A program made the translations under genes and the position numbers. The notes beneath the pieces are model-generated. The model saw only the letters and a program-made list of their open reading frames with translations, was not told where the DNA came from and did no database searches. This document shows, piece by piece, positions 9,321 to 16,794 of a DNA stretch of 64,000 nt. Origin of the DNA: Taibaiella sp. (GTDB taxonomy: Bacteria; Bacteroidota; Bacteroidia; Chitinophagales; Chitinophagaceae); contig JAHBTQ010000002.1 of the NCBI GenBank assembly GCA_019638495.1, forward strand, positions 496,001 through 560,000, written 5' to 3'. Each line of letters starts with the position of its first letter. Position 1 is the first letter of the stretch.

Positions 9321-10097
9321 ATGGAAGCACTCTCACTGGAGCAACTACAAAAGTGGATGCAGGGCAACCTGATGTATACCGACCCGGGTGTGCAGGCCGG
9401 CGTGGCCGATGTGGTGAAACCTTCTGCAAGGCTTAGTGCACAGGCACATCTGGACATTTACAAAAGCAGCTACATAGCGCGGCTGCGCGAGTGTTTGCGC
9501 ACCCAGTTTGGCGCGCTGGCACATGCGCTGGGCCCGCAACTGTTTGAGGCGTTTACAGATCAGTACCTGGAAGGTAACCCCTCGGAGAGTTACACGCTCA
9601 ATGATCTTGGGAAAAAGTTCCCCGATTTTCTGCAGGCCACGCGCCCCGATGCCGACCAACCGGAAAAAGAAACCTGGCCCGACTTTATGATAGAGCTTGC
9701 CCGCTTTGAGTATGCACTATCTGCGATATTTGATGAGCATGTGGCTGATGAAGAGTACGCTACTGCTGCCGGAGCGCTACGCCCGGCACGTGTGCTGCAC
9801 CTGTTTCACCACAGCCACCCCGTGGCCGACTATTACCTGGCCTATACCCGCAAGGAAACGCCCGAGCTGCCCTGGCCCGCAGATAGCTATTGTGCCGTGA
9901 CCCGCCGCGACTACAGGCTGGGCATATTTGCCATACGCCCGGCGCAGTATCATCTGCTATCCTACATCAAAGCCGGCCACGACATAACCACCGCCAAACA
10001 AATGCTGGCCCAAAATTTCAACTTCACCAGCGAGCAGGTAGAGGCGGTATGGCCTGAGTGGGAGCGGTTTTTTGTGGGGGCGGGGGTGATGGGGTAA
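9321..10097 (+). CDS. DUF2063 / BufC-HvfC-type partner of the MNIO enzyme
   Basis: A 258-residue protein of the DUF2063 family (often labelled putative DNA-binding). In MNIO pathways this family acts as the peptide-recognition partner of the oxidase. The N-terminal half carries the helical signature LDIYKSSYIARLRECLRTQF (about residues 46-65) and DQYLEGNPSESYTLNDLG. The C-terminal half is an RRE-like or winged module with LFHHSHPVADYYLAY and YRLGIFAIRPAQYHLLSYI. The ATG is one base past the MNIO stop codon, implying translational coupling. A hairpin follows within a few bases, so this is the last gene of the cluster. Confidence 0.9.
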   Translation: MEALSLEQLQKWMQGNLMYTDPGVQAGVADVVKPSARLSAQAHLDIYKSSYIARLRECLRTQFGALAHALGPQLFEAFTDQYLEGNPSESYTLNDLGKKFPDFLQATRPDADQPEKETWPDFMIELARFEYALSAIFDEHVADEEYATAAGALRPARVLHLFHHSHPVADYYLAYTRKETPELPWPADSYCAVTRRDYRLGIFAIRPAQYHLLSYIKAGHDITTAKQMLAQNFNFTSEQVEAVWPEWERFFVGAGVMG

Positions 10098-10099
10098 TG

Positions 10100-10123
10100 A
10101 CTGTTTATGTATAAACAGTTTGT
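10100..10123 (+). terminator. Hairpin after the MNIO cluster
   Basis: Nine-base-pair perfect stem ACTGTTTAT / ATAAACAGT with a two-base loop, followed by a short T-containing tail. A further perfect 14-bp palindrome (AAAATGC/GCATTTT) lies at 10134-10147. This is the probable end of the four-gene transcript. Confidence 0.55.
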
Positions 10124-10400
10124 TCATTTGATGAAAATGCGCATTTTGGAGAAAAAATTTCTGAAAAATGCATAACCGCTACAGTAAAGGGTTTGACCCT
10201 GAAAAAGTTACCAAAAAGTATACAAAAATGTGCCACGAATTTGTGTATAAGTTTTGGGTGGATAATAAAAAATGAAAATGAACTATGTGTAATTGAGCGG
10301 AACGGTGACTTGATGAACTGCATATAGAAAGGGTTTAAGATGGCACAAAGGTAGAGTGGGATGGGGTGATGGGCAAAAGAAGATATGCACAAATTTTTAC

Positions 10401-10545
10401 GGAAGCGGGACGCTTCCAAGTGTAAGGACGAAGCGCGACGCTTCGACCAGAGGGTGTAGAAAACGGGCGTTGCAAACGCCCTGCCGTATCATCCCCGTTG
10501 CAAACGAGGACGAGTGGGGGAACAAGTCAAAAAGACTTGCGCCAA
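10401..10545. repeat. Cluster of five REP-like palindromes upstream of the restriction system
   Basis: The gene-free stretch 10,098-10,603 contains a series of short hairpins, four of them with the same design of 7-bp stem and 3-base loop: 10401-10417 (GGAAGCG / CGCTTCC), 10429-10445 (CGAAGCG / CGCTTCG), 10465-10481 (GGGCGTT / AACGCCC) and 10493-10509 (CCCCGTT / AACGAGG, one mismatch). A fifth at 10523-10539 pairs CAAGTC with GACTTG around AAAAA. Hairpins 1 and 2 share the core GAAGCG, and 3 and 4 share CGTT-GCA-AACG. They resemble REP-type palindromes mobilised by RAYT transposases; none is encoded in the window. Confidence 0.7.
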
Positions 10546-10570
10546 CTGGGCCGGTATCAGTGGACAATTT

Positions 10571-10578
10571 TATCTTTG
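10571..10578 (+). promoter_or_regulatory. -7 promoter box for the restriction-modification operon
   Basis: TATCTTTG, a full TAnnTTTG match, 26 bases before the ATG of the A subunit. It lies directly downstream of the palindrome cluster. Confidence 0.5.
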
Positions 10579-10603
10579 ACTTGCAATATGAAAAACTCAG
10601 AAA

Positions 10604-12652
10604 ATGAAAATAAAAGAAAAAGTACAATCAATTGAACCCAACATTGCTGACCTTGCAAATAGTTGGCTTAAATTATATAAGCTTGATTACAAACTTGAAC
10701 AAGAATCATTAAATGCAGAAATAGACAAAGCATTATCAGACTATTTTTCAAAAAATGGCGGGACAGGTGCAAACAGGCCAGATGCAAAGCTCTTGTTACA
10801 AGATAAAAATTTAAGTTTCTTTCCAGTTCTAATTGAGTATAAAGGCTATAAAGACAAATTAGTTAAACTTAATGCTGACGGACAAGTTGAAAATAGAACT
10901 TCTAAAAACGAGGCGAATTTTCAGAATATCAATTCTTACGCTGTAAACGGTGCGGTTCACTATGCAAACGCTTTGCTACATCATACAAGCTATACTGACA
11001 TCATAGCTATCGGTATGACAGGACACAAAAACGAAACCGGAATTATCCATCATAAAATTGGAGTTTATTATGTTTCCAAAGATAATCTTGGTGCAGGTCA
11101 AAAAGTTGGTGAATACACAGACTTTTCATTTTTAGCCCCTGAAAATTTTGACAGTTTTATATACAATGTAAAAACACTGCAACTGACACCGGAAGAACTT
11201 GACAAACTAAAAGAACAAAGAGAAAAAGAAATTGACCAGAGCCTTGCAAAACTCAACAACGACATTTACCAAAATGAAAAAGGCTTGGGAGAAAACGACC
11301 GTGTTTATCTCGTTGCAGCTTCAATCATTGCAACCCTTGGAATACCAGGAAAAGTTGCACCACTCGAAAAATCAGATTTAAAATCTTCAACTGAAATTGG
11401 CAACAAAGATGGCGACATAATTGTAAGAAAAATCAAGGCCTTTCTAGACAACAAACAAATTCCAGATGAAAAAAAGAATTTAATCGTTAGAACATTAGAA
11501 AATACGCTGACAACAGAAAACATTAACAAAGTTGAAAACGGAGAAAGTCAACTTAAAAGAGTTTTCTCTAAAATTGTTGACGACTTAGGGATTTATTATA
11601 AAATTGGCTTGACTACAGACTTTACTGGGAAGTTATTTAATGAAATGTATGGTTGGCTTGGATTTTCTCAAGACAAATTAAATGATGTAGTATTAACACC
11701 ATCATACATTGCAAATTTGTTAGTAAAACTAGCAAGAGTAAATAAAGATTCTTTCGTATGGGATTTTGCAACGGGTTCAGCAGGTTTGTTGGTCGCTGCA
11801 ATGAATGAAATGCTCAATGATGCAAAAGAAAATATTAAGTCACCCCAAGTATTAGCACAAAAAGAAATCACAATTAAAACCGAACAATTGCTCGGGTTGG
11901 AGTTGCTTTCAAGTGTATATATGTTGGCTATTTTGAACATGATTTTAATGGGTGATGGTAGTTCTAACATTTTGAACATTGACTCAATCAAAGACTTTGA
12001 TGGCAAATACGGTTTTGGTAAAAAGGACAGCAAATTTCCTGCGGATGCATTTGTTCTAAATCCACCTTATTCCGCATTCGGAAATGGGATGAACTTTGTC
12101 GAGAAAGCAATGGGAATGATGAATAAAGGTTATGCGGCTATTATCATTCAAAGTTCGTCAGGTTCAGGTAAGGCTATTGAATACAATAAGAGAATTCTAA
12201 CTAAACATACCTTATTGGCAAGTATCAAAATGCCTATTGATATATTCATTGGTAAATCAAGCGTTCAAACCAATATTTTTGTTTTTAAGGTTAATGAAAA
12301 GCACCATAAAGATGATGTGGTGAAATTCATTGATTTTTCTAATGATGGATACGCAAGATCTAACCGTAAAAAATCCAGCAACAATTTAAAAGATGTTGAC
12401 CGTGCGAAACAACGCTACCAAGAAGTTGTTGACTTAGTTCGTTTTGGCAGAAGTAAACTAAATATTTTAACAGAAAAAGAATACTATGAAGGTCATATTG
12501 ACCCGAATAATGGAGCAGATTGGAATCAGTCTGTATCAATTGATACCAAACCAACAATTCAAGATTTAAAAAAAACAGTCAGTGATTACTTATCCTGGAA
12601 TATTAGCACCTTACTAAGTCAAAATACAGTTAATGAAAATTTGGGAAAGTAG
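10604..12652 (+). CDS. BcgI-like type IIB restriction-modification A subunit (nuclease + N6-adenine methyltransferase)
   Basis: A 682-residue fused enzyme. The N-terminal domain carries a PD-(D/E)XK nuclease motif, with Pro59-Asp60 followed by Glu78-Tyr-Lys80 in PVLIEYKG. The C-terminal two-thirds is an HsdM-type adenine methyltransferase with motif I DFATGSAGL at about 387 and catalytic NPPY at about 486. Length and order match BcgI A subunits, which methylate and cut both sides of their target when paired with a separate specificity subunit. The gene is clearly more AT-rich than the flanking core genes, indicating horizontal acquisition. The specificity gene follows 20 bases downstream. A plain HsdM call is less likely because of the nuclease motif and the absence of an HsdR gene. 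Confidence 0.88.
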   Translation: MKIKEKVQSIEPNIADLANSWLKLYKLDYKLEQESLNAEIDKALSDYFSKNGGTGANRPDAKLLLQDKNLSFFPVLIEYKGYKDKLVKLNADGQVENRTSKNEANFQNINSYAVNGAVHYANALLHHTSYTDIIAIGMTGHKNETGIIHHKIGVYYVSKDNLGAGQKVGEYTDFSFLAPENFDSFIYNVKTLQLTPEELDKLKEQREKEIDQSLAKLNNDIYQNEKGLGENDRVYLVAASIIATLGIPGKVAPLEKSDLKSSTEIGNKDGDIIVRKIKAFLDNKQIPDEKKNLIVRTLENTLTTENINKVENGESQLKRVFSKIVDDLGIYYKIGLTTDFTGKLFNEMYGWLGFSQDKLNDVVLTPSYIANLLVKLARVNKDSFVWDFATGSAGLLVAAMNEMLNDAKENIKSPQVLAQKEITIKTEQLLGLELLSSVYMLAILNMILMGDGSSNILNIDSIKDFDGKYGFGKKDSKFPADAFVLNPPYSAFGNGMNFVEKAMGMMNKGYAAIIIQSSSGSGKAIEYNKRILTKHTLLASIKMPIDIFIGKSSVQTNIFVFKVNEKHHKDDVVKFIDFSNDGYARSNRKKSSNNLKDVDRAKQRYQEVVDLVRFGRSKLNILTEKEYYEGHIDPNNGADWNQSVSIDTKPTIQDLKKTVSDYLSWNISTLLSQNTVNENLGK

Positions 12653-12672
12653 AATCCCCACTTAACGAAAAA

Positions 12673-13785
12673 ATGAAAAATGTTAAGTGGGGGGAATTCA
12701 AAATTGGTGACTTGTTTGAAGTTAACTCCTACAAAAAAAGATTTGATGCAAATAAAGTAGAGGTTTTAAAAGTTGGGAAATATCCCTATGTGGCTAGAAT
12801 GAGTTCCAACAATGGGCAAAAAGGTTTCATTAATGAAGATGTAAAATTCTTAAATGAAGGCAATACGATCTCTTTTGGGCAAGATACAGCGACAATGTAT
12901 TATCAGGAGAAAGAATATTTCACGGCTGATAAAATAAAAATTCTAAAGCCCAAGGAACGAAGGTTTAATAAACAGAATGCTCAATTTTTCATCTCTACAA
13001 TGATGAAAGCATTTAGTACTTTCTCTTGGGGTAGTTCAAGTTTCAATGTCGATATAATTAAGAATCAAAAAATTTCTTTGCCAATCACTAAGGAAAAGCA
13101 AATTGACTTTGATTTCATTGAAAGCTTATTGGCAGAGTTGGAAACAGAAAGAATTGACAAACTTGAAAAACACCTTTCTGCACATAACTTAATCAATTTT
13201 GTGTTATCAGAAAAAGAAAAGAAAGCATTAGAAAACTTTGAAAATATCGAGTGGGGGAAGTTTAAACTCGGGGTTTTATTTGAAAAAATAGATACAAAAA
13301 AAATACCTTTCAAAGCGGATGAACTACCAAAACAGATAACGGGCAACTATACACTTCCGTGTCTCACATCTAGTTTCAAAAATCAAGGATTAAATTATTT
13401 TGTTCCCAAAGATGTAGCTACCGTTTTAAAGAATGTAATTTCAATTCCTTCAAACAGTGATGTTTATCGCGCTTACTATCAATCTAATGAATTTACGGTC
13501 TTATCCGATGCTTATGCAGTTCGATGGATTCTTGATGACGTTAAATTATCTTCGAGCCAATATTTATTTGCCGTTCAGTGTATTAACAAAGTAACTGATT
13601 TGCCACTATATTCATACAAAAATAAATTAGGCGGTTGGAATGTAGTTAAAAATAAATATATTCAATTGCCTATCAAAAATAATAAACCTGATTATGAGAC
13701 AATGGAATATATAATATCTGCAATTAATAAAATGACTATTAGAGACGTTGTATTATTTGTTCAACAAAAGCAAAGTAGACTATAA
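12673..13785 (+). CDS. Restriction-modification specificity (S/B) subunit
   Basis: A 370-residue HsdS-type subunit with two target-recognition domains. Each opens with the same signature, WGEFKIGDLFEV at about residue 6 and WGKFKLGVLFEKI at about 195. The long helix between them (DFIESLLAELETERIDKLEKHLSA) is the conserved spacer coiled coil. This two-TRD architecture and length fit BcgI B-type subunits. It determines the DNA sequence that the upstream A subunit methylates and cleaves. AT-rich like its partner, and the two probably share one transcript. The recognition sequence cannot be predicted by eye. Confidence 0.87.
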   Translation: MKNVKWGEFKIGDLFEVNSYKKRFDANKVEVLKVGKYPYVARMSSNNGQKGFINEDVKFLNEGNTISFGQDTATMYYQEKEYFTADKIKILKPKERRFNKQNAQFFISTMMKAFSTFSWGSSSFNVDIIKNQKISLPITKEKQIDFDFIESLLAELETERIDKLEKHLSAHNLINFVLSEKEKKALENFENIEWGKFKLGVLFEKIDTKKIPFKADELPKQITGNYTLPCLTSSFKNQGLNYFVPKDVATVLKNVISIPSNSDVYRAYYQSNEFTVLSDAYAVRWILDDVKLSSSQYLFAVQCINKVTDLPLYSYKNKLGGWNVVKNKYIQLPIKNNKPDYETMEYIISAINKMTIRDVVLFVQQKQSRL

Positions 13786-13809
13786 TACTGACTACTTAAG
13801 GGAAGTCAA

Positions 13810-13884
13810 GCCCAGTTTGCCGTAGGTTGCACCTACGGCAGAAACGGGTGCCGGTTTCAGACCGGCGATTATGAATTTCCCGTT
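13810..13884. repeat. REP-like palindromes downstream of the restriction system
   Basis: A 9-bp-stem hairpin GCCGTAGGT-TGC-ACCTACGGC at 13819-13839 and a second, GCCGGT-TTCAG-ACCGGC, near 13850-13866. The adjacent GCCCAGTTTGC (13810-13820) is the inverse complement, with one mismatch, of GCCAACTGGGC at 10541-10551 on the other side of the restriction genes. The remainder of the gap to 14,042 shows no gene. Confidence 0.6.
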
Positions 13885-14042
13885 GTTCCGGGTCTTCCGA
13901 AGGGTGACCAGGAACTCCCAATAAAACTCCGTCTATGACGGCCTTCATAACGACGGTTCCTAAACAGCTTGGTCCACCGCAAAAGATATCGACAAATTGC
14001 CGCCATCTGACCTTCATATCCCCAATGATGTTACATTAGCAT

Positions 14043-14495
14043 ATGCGCTTTTCAGTCTGCTTCTTATTTTTTATGTGTATTGGTTTGGCGGGTTTTTGCC
14101 AGGCTAATCGCAATTGTTATGTCTCTGAGGCCGTTTACCAGAGAAATCTCAGTTACCAGGTAGAGGCCAATAAGCCACTATTGAAGCAGTTGCGATCACA
14201 TGGTGTTACGGAAGCGAATCAATGTAAACTGGAATATTTTTTCTACACAGATATCCCGGCGAAAGCAGCGGGCTTGCATAATGCGTTAGTTGATTTGGGG
14301 TATAAAGGAGAGCATAGGGCGAGTGAAGACAATCCCCGGATATATGTTGTAACCGGATGGACCACCAAAATACTAATGACTGAGGCTGTATTAGGGGAAT
14401 GGTCGAAACAAATGTGTACGCTCGGTTATCATTATGATTGCGATTTTGATGGATGGGGTACAAATGATTTTATCCCTGTAAAAGTTGGGAAATAG
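14043..14495 (+). CDS. Exported RraB-like domain protein
   Basis: A 150-residue protein with a clear signal peptide (MRFSVCFLFFMCIGLAGFCQA). The rest resembles the RNase E inhibitor RraB fold: KLEYFFYTDIPAKAAGLHNAL, LVDLGYKGEH, IYVVTGWTTKIL and the C-terminal YDCDFDGWGT, matching the family's conserved DGW end. RraB is normally cytosolic, so the predicted export is unusual and the family name should not be read as RNase regulation. It stands alone between the restriction genes and a duplicated element. Moderate confidence in the domain, high confidence that it is a gene. Confidence 0.7.
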   Translation: MRFSVCFLFFMCIGLAGFCQANRNCYVSEAVYQRNLSYQVEANKPLLKQLRSHGVTEANQCKLEYFFYTDIPAKAAGLHNALVDLGYKGEHRASEDNPRIYVVTGWTTKILMTEAVLGEWSKQMCTLGYHYDCDFDGWGTNDFIPVKVGK

Positions 14496-14505
14496 TACGT
14501 TACCA

Positions 14506-14670
14506 GTCGCGGGCGGGTCTTCACTGCGTGGCCCTGTAGCGGGGGTCGAGACCCGCACTGCACACCGCAGGGTTTGTTGCATAGCTGGAAAGAAAGATTG
14601 GGCTTAGTGCATTACTCACGCCTGGTCCCTGCTGCCCACGAGGGGATGCTTCAGGAGACCCGGCTAAGAC
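14506..14670. repeat. 165-bp direct repeat, left copy
   Basis: Aligns without gaps to 16607-16771 (offset 2101) with about 15 mismatches by hand count, about 91% identity. It opens with GTCGCGGGCGGGTC and ends GACCCGGCTAAGAC. It contains an internal inverted repeat GCGGGTCT / AGACCCGC. No open frame is shared by both copies. It bounds the HATPase-STAS-PIN module on its 3' side; nothing else is seen between it and the PIN gene. Confidence 0.85.
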
Positions 14671-14720
14671 TGAAATAGCTTTCCGATTCGCACTTAGAAG
14701 AACAGGAACAAAGGGTTGGG

Positions 14721-15272
14721 TTACAACTTACGAGCTGTGACAACTCTTACCTTGTAGTCGTTTCCCTTCAAAAAATCTGAGTCATCACTGACAATAGTCC
14801 ACCTCTTTCTTTCAGCAAGAGACAAATAGTAATTGTCGTTGAAGTCGCGTCTAGTCATACCTGCCAAAACAGAGTCCAAATTCATGGAGTTAAAGTCGTC
14901 GTTCCCAGCTTGCGATATTTTACGTATTTGCGCAACACTAGATAAAATGCTGCTTACCGCTTTCTTATAGTCATCACAACCGACAAAATGCTCTTTAAAT
15001 ATTAGTTGTTTACCCTGATTCTTGTCTTGTCTACACCACTCATTAAACTCGATTCGAAGACAAGAATTGATAAACTCAGACAGCAAAAGAGCATTAATAA
15101 ATATGTTACAACGCATAAGAATCAAGGTTTCCAATAACCTTGAGTATGCTTTTTGCTTTTCACTCGCGTAGTTGCCAATTGGATAGTGAATAAACATCCA
15201 GACATTATTGTCGAAAAAGAAACTCTCACTTGAACTTGGCCGGAAATCTTTGATGGATAAAAGCTCACTCAT
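14721..15272 (-). CDS. PIN-domain-like nuclease, putative effector of a three-gene module
   Basis: A 183-residue protein with the spacing of acidic residues expected of a PIN ribonuclease: Asp in FFFDNNVWMF (about 21), Glu in LLLSEFIN (about 65), Asp in DFNDNYYLSLAE (about 145) and SDDSDF near the C-terminus. PIN proteins usually cleave RNA and often serve as toxins. The start codon overlaps the end of the STAS gene by 8 bases, so the two are translationally coupled. Last gene of the operon. Substrate and toxicity are not shown by sequence. Confidence 0.72.
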   Translation of the reverse strand: MSELLSIKDFRPSSSESFFFDNNVWMFIHYPIGNYASEKQKAYSRLLETLILMRCNIFINALLLSEFINSCLRIEFNEWCRQDKNQGKQLIFKEHFVGCDDYKKAVSSILSSVAQIRKISQAGNDDFNSMNLDSVLAGMTRRDFNDNYYLSLAERKRWTIVSDDSDFLKGNDYKVRVVTARKL

Positions 15273-15615
15273 CTATAATGTCCTTAAGATCGTTACGAGA
15301 AAGGTCTTCATTTTTAAAAAAGTGGCGTGCTCGGTCAGTAACTTTCTTAAAAATTTTCAAGTCGTTTTCACTTAAGTTCAAAACATGGAGATGTGTATTC
15401 AGTTCTTCTCGTGAATACTCAGAATATAGCTGGCCGATTGCAGAATTTAAAAATGCGGATGTGAGGTAGTCTATGTTAGAGAAATCAATGTATGTTTCGA
15501 TGTCCTCTTTCAAGTTCTTTCTAAGAACTGCATACAGTTCTTCACCAGCATCCGGTGTTACTGCAACAGTACTCTTGATGACTTCTTTTACATTAACTGT
15601 ATTGGTGTTCGTCAT
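15265..15615 (-). CDS. STAS-like DUF4325 protein
   Basis: A 116-residue protein matching the STAS-like DUF4325 family. Its core (DIETYIDFSNIDYLTSAFLN, then AIGQLYSEYS) lines up with the SpoIIAA/anti-anti-sigma strand-loop-helix whose loop Ser is phosphorylated by a partner kinase; here Thr-Ser occupy that loop. The ATG at 15615 is preferred over a TTG at 15627 because a TAACTTTG promoter box lies 9-17 bases upstream and would overlap the TTG start. It lies between the ATPase and PIN genes and is the likely go-between in the module. Confidence 0.75.
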   Translation of the reverse strand: MTNTNTVNVKEVIKSTVAVTPDAGEELYAVLRKNLKEDIETYIDFSNIDYLTSAFLNSAIGQLYSEYSREELNTHLHVLNLSENDLKIFKKVTDRARHFFKNEDLSRNDLKDIIDE

Positions 15616-15624
15616 GATGCAGCG

Positions 15625-15632
15625 CAAAGTTA
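15625..15632 (-). promoter_or_regulatory. Internal -7 promoter box before the STAS-PIN pair
   Basis: Reads TAACTTTG on the - strand, a full TAnnTTTG match, overlapping the last codons of the ATPase gene. It could let STAS and PIN be transcribed without the ATPase. A chance match is possible. Confidence 0.35.
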
Positions 15633-16520
15633 GAATATTTCAGAAACACTTGGGAGTTCCATCAAGTCTAAATAATGTCGTTTGGTGTCATTTAAGTTAA
15701 AGATAATGTTAACAATGGTGCCAGGAAACGAACCGTCTAGATTTATTACGTTGGTAGCAAATTTTGAGTATTCCCAAAAACCTTCTGCGGACACGATTTG
15801 TATTTTCCCTTCGTTATTTTTCAAAAACTGCTGTATTAGTTTTAACCCCAAACCTCCTGTTTTACCTATTTTGGTTGTATTAAAGTCAGCCGTTGCCCAT
15901 TGAATCGTTCTTCCTCCCGTGTACTCGCATTGAAGATAGTTATTAACATTCTTCTTGATAGTCTCTCCTATGTCCACCAATGTAAAATGTAATTCCGCTT
16001 TAGATGAGCGTTTATTAATATATCCGCAACTATATACGTAACTACAATTTCCATGAGTAATTGCGTTTATGTATATCTCGAGAATATTGCGTGCTATCTC
16101 TTTTTTTAGATCCGGGGTAATTAAAGGTAAATCAGGTTTGCCAAGAAGTTCTTTTTCTAGGTATGATATGACAGCGTCAGCATCATTGTTCCGAAATCTG
16201 GAGTAAATTACTTGATTAGAATCAACCTCGTCTGATGTCCCAACGTCTTTTGAAAGAAATCCGATGCGCTGTAAAACACCTTTCAAAGCAATTTCGACAT
16301 TAGTCATATGGAAGGATTTCCCTGAGTCCATACCTGGTTGACAAGCACTTCCTAAGATGCAACATAGATTTGGCTCGAAATATTTGCATGTTGCTAGATC
16401 AAAAAATATCGTATTTTCTGTTATAGATATCAGGTCATTTGAGACTTTCGCAAGATACTCGAAACCCGCTCGATCACTTACGAGTATGTCGGGAAATGTT
16501 AGTATTCGAATTGTGCTCAA
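15630..16520 (-). CDS. STAS-like + GHKL ATPase (anti-sigma-kinase-like) protein
   Basis: A 296-residue protein. Residues 1-110 look like a second STAS-like fold (TIFFDLATCKYFEPNLCCILG). Residues 130-296 form a GHKL/HATPase_c domain with N-box EIYINAITHG (about 148), G1-like VDIGETIK, and G2 GKTGGLGLKLIQQF. This resembles SpoIIAB/RsbW-type serine kinases that act on STAS partners. Translation starts at a TTG (16520); no ATG is available nearby. First gene of the three-gene operon. Its likely action is ATP-dependent phosphorylation or sequestration of the STAS partner, which is inference. Confidence 0.8.
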   Translation of the reverse strand: MSTIRILTFPDILVSDRAGFEYLAKVSNDLISITENTIFFDLATCKYFEPNLCCILGSACQPGMDSGKSFHMTNVEIALKGVLQRIGFLSKDVGTSDEVDSNQVIYSRFRNNDADAVISYLEKELLGKPDLPLITPDLKKEIARNILEIYINAITHGNCSYVYSCGYINKRSSKAELHFTLVDIGETIKKNVNNYLQCEYTGGRTIQWATADFNTTKIGKTGGLGLKLIQQFLKNNEGKIQIVSAEGFWEYSKFATNVINLDGSFPGTIVNIIFNLNDTKRHYLDLMELPSVSEIF

Positions 16521-16606
16521 AACGTAACAAGATTTGTTGGTAAAATTAGTCGTAATAATGATGCCAGAGTAAGTTTATTATTCTTCTTATCATTTATTCA
16601 TTTTCC

Positions 16607-16771
16607 GTCGCGGGCGGGTCTTCACTGCGTGGCCCTGTAGTGGGGGGCGAGACCCGCACGGCACGAGGCAGGGTTTGTTGCATTGCTGGAAAGAAAGATT
16701 GGGCTTAGTGCATTACTCACGCCGGGTCCCAGCTGCTCACGGTGCCATGCTTCTGGAGACCCGGCTAAGAC
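16607..16771. repeat. 165-bp direct repeat, right copy
   Basis: Second copy of the element at 14506-14670, same orientation. It fills most of the gap between the ATPase start and the creD remnant. Its right edge lies about 20 bases from where CreD-like coding sequence resumes. Recombination between the copies would excise a 2101-bp segment containing the whole HATPase-STAS-PIN module. Confidence 0.85.
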
Positions 16772-16794
16772 GGATTCTGGGAATATTCAGGAAG

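Noticed and set aside
10401..10545. Hairpin series considered as CRISPR repeats or a riboswitch
   Set aside because: Units are not identical and have no regular spacers; no riboswitch fold recognised and the downstream gene is a restriction enzyme.
10588..10635. Short upstream open frame overlapping the restriction A-subunit start
   Set aside because: 15 codons, out of frame, no similarity; probably chance, though it could be a leader peptide.
14506..14670. Structured non-coding RNA gene in the 165-bp repeat
   Set aside because: Inner inverted repeats exist but no promoter box or terminator frames either copy, and the mismatches were not examined for compensatory pairing; left as a repeat.
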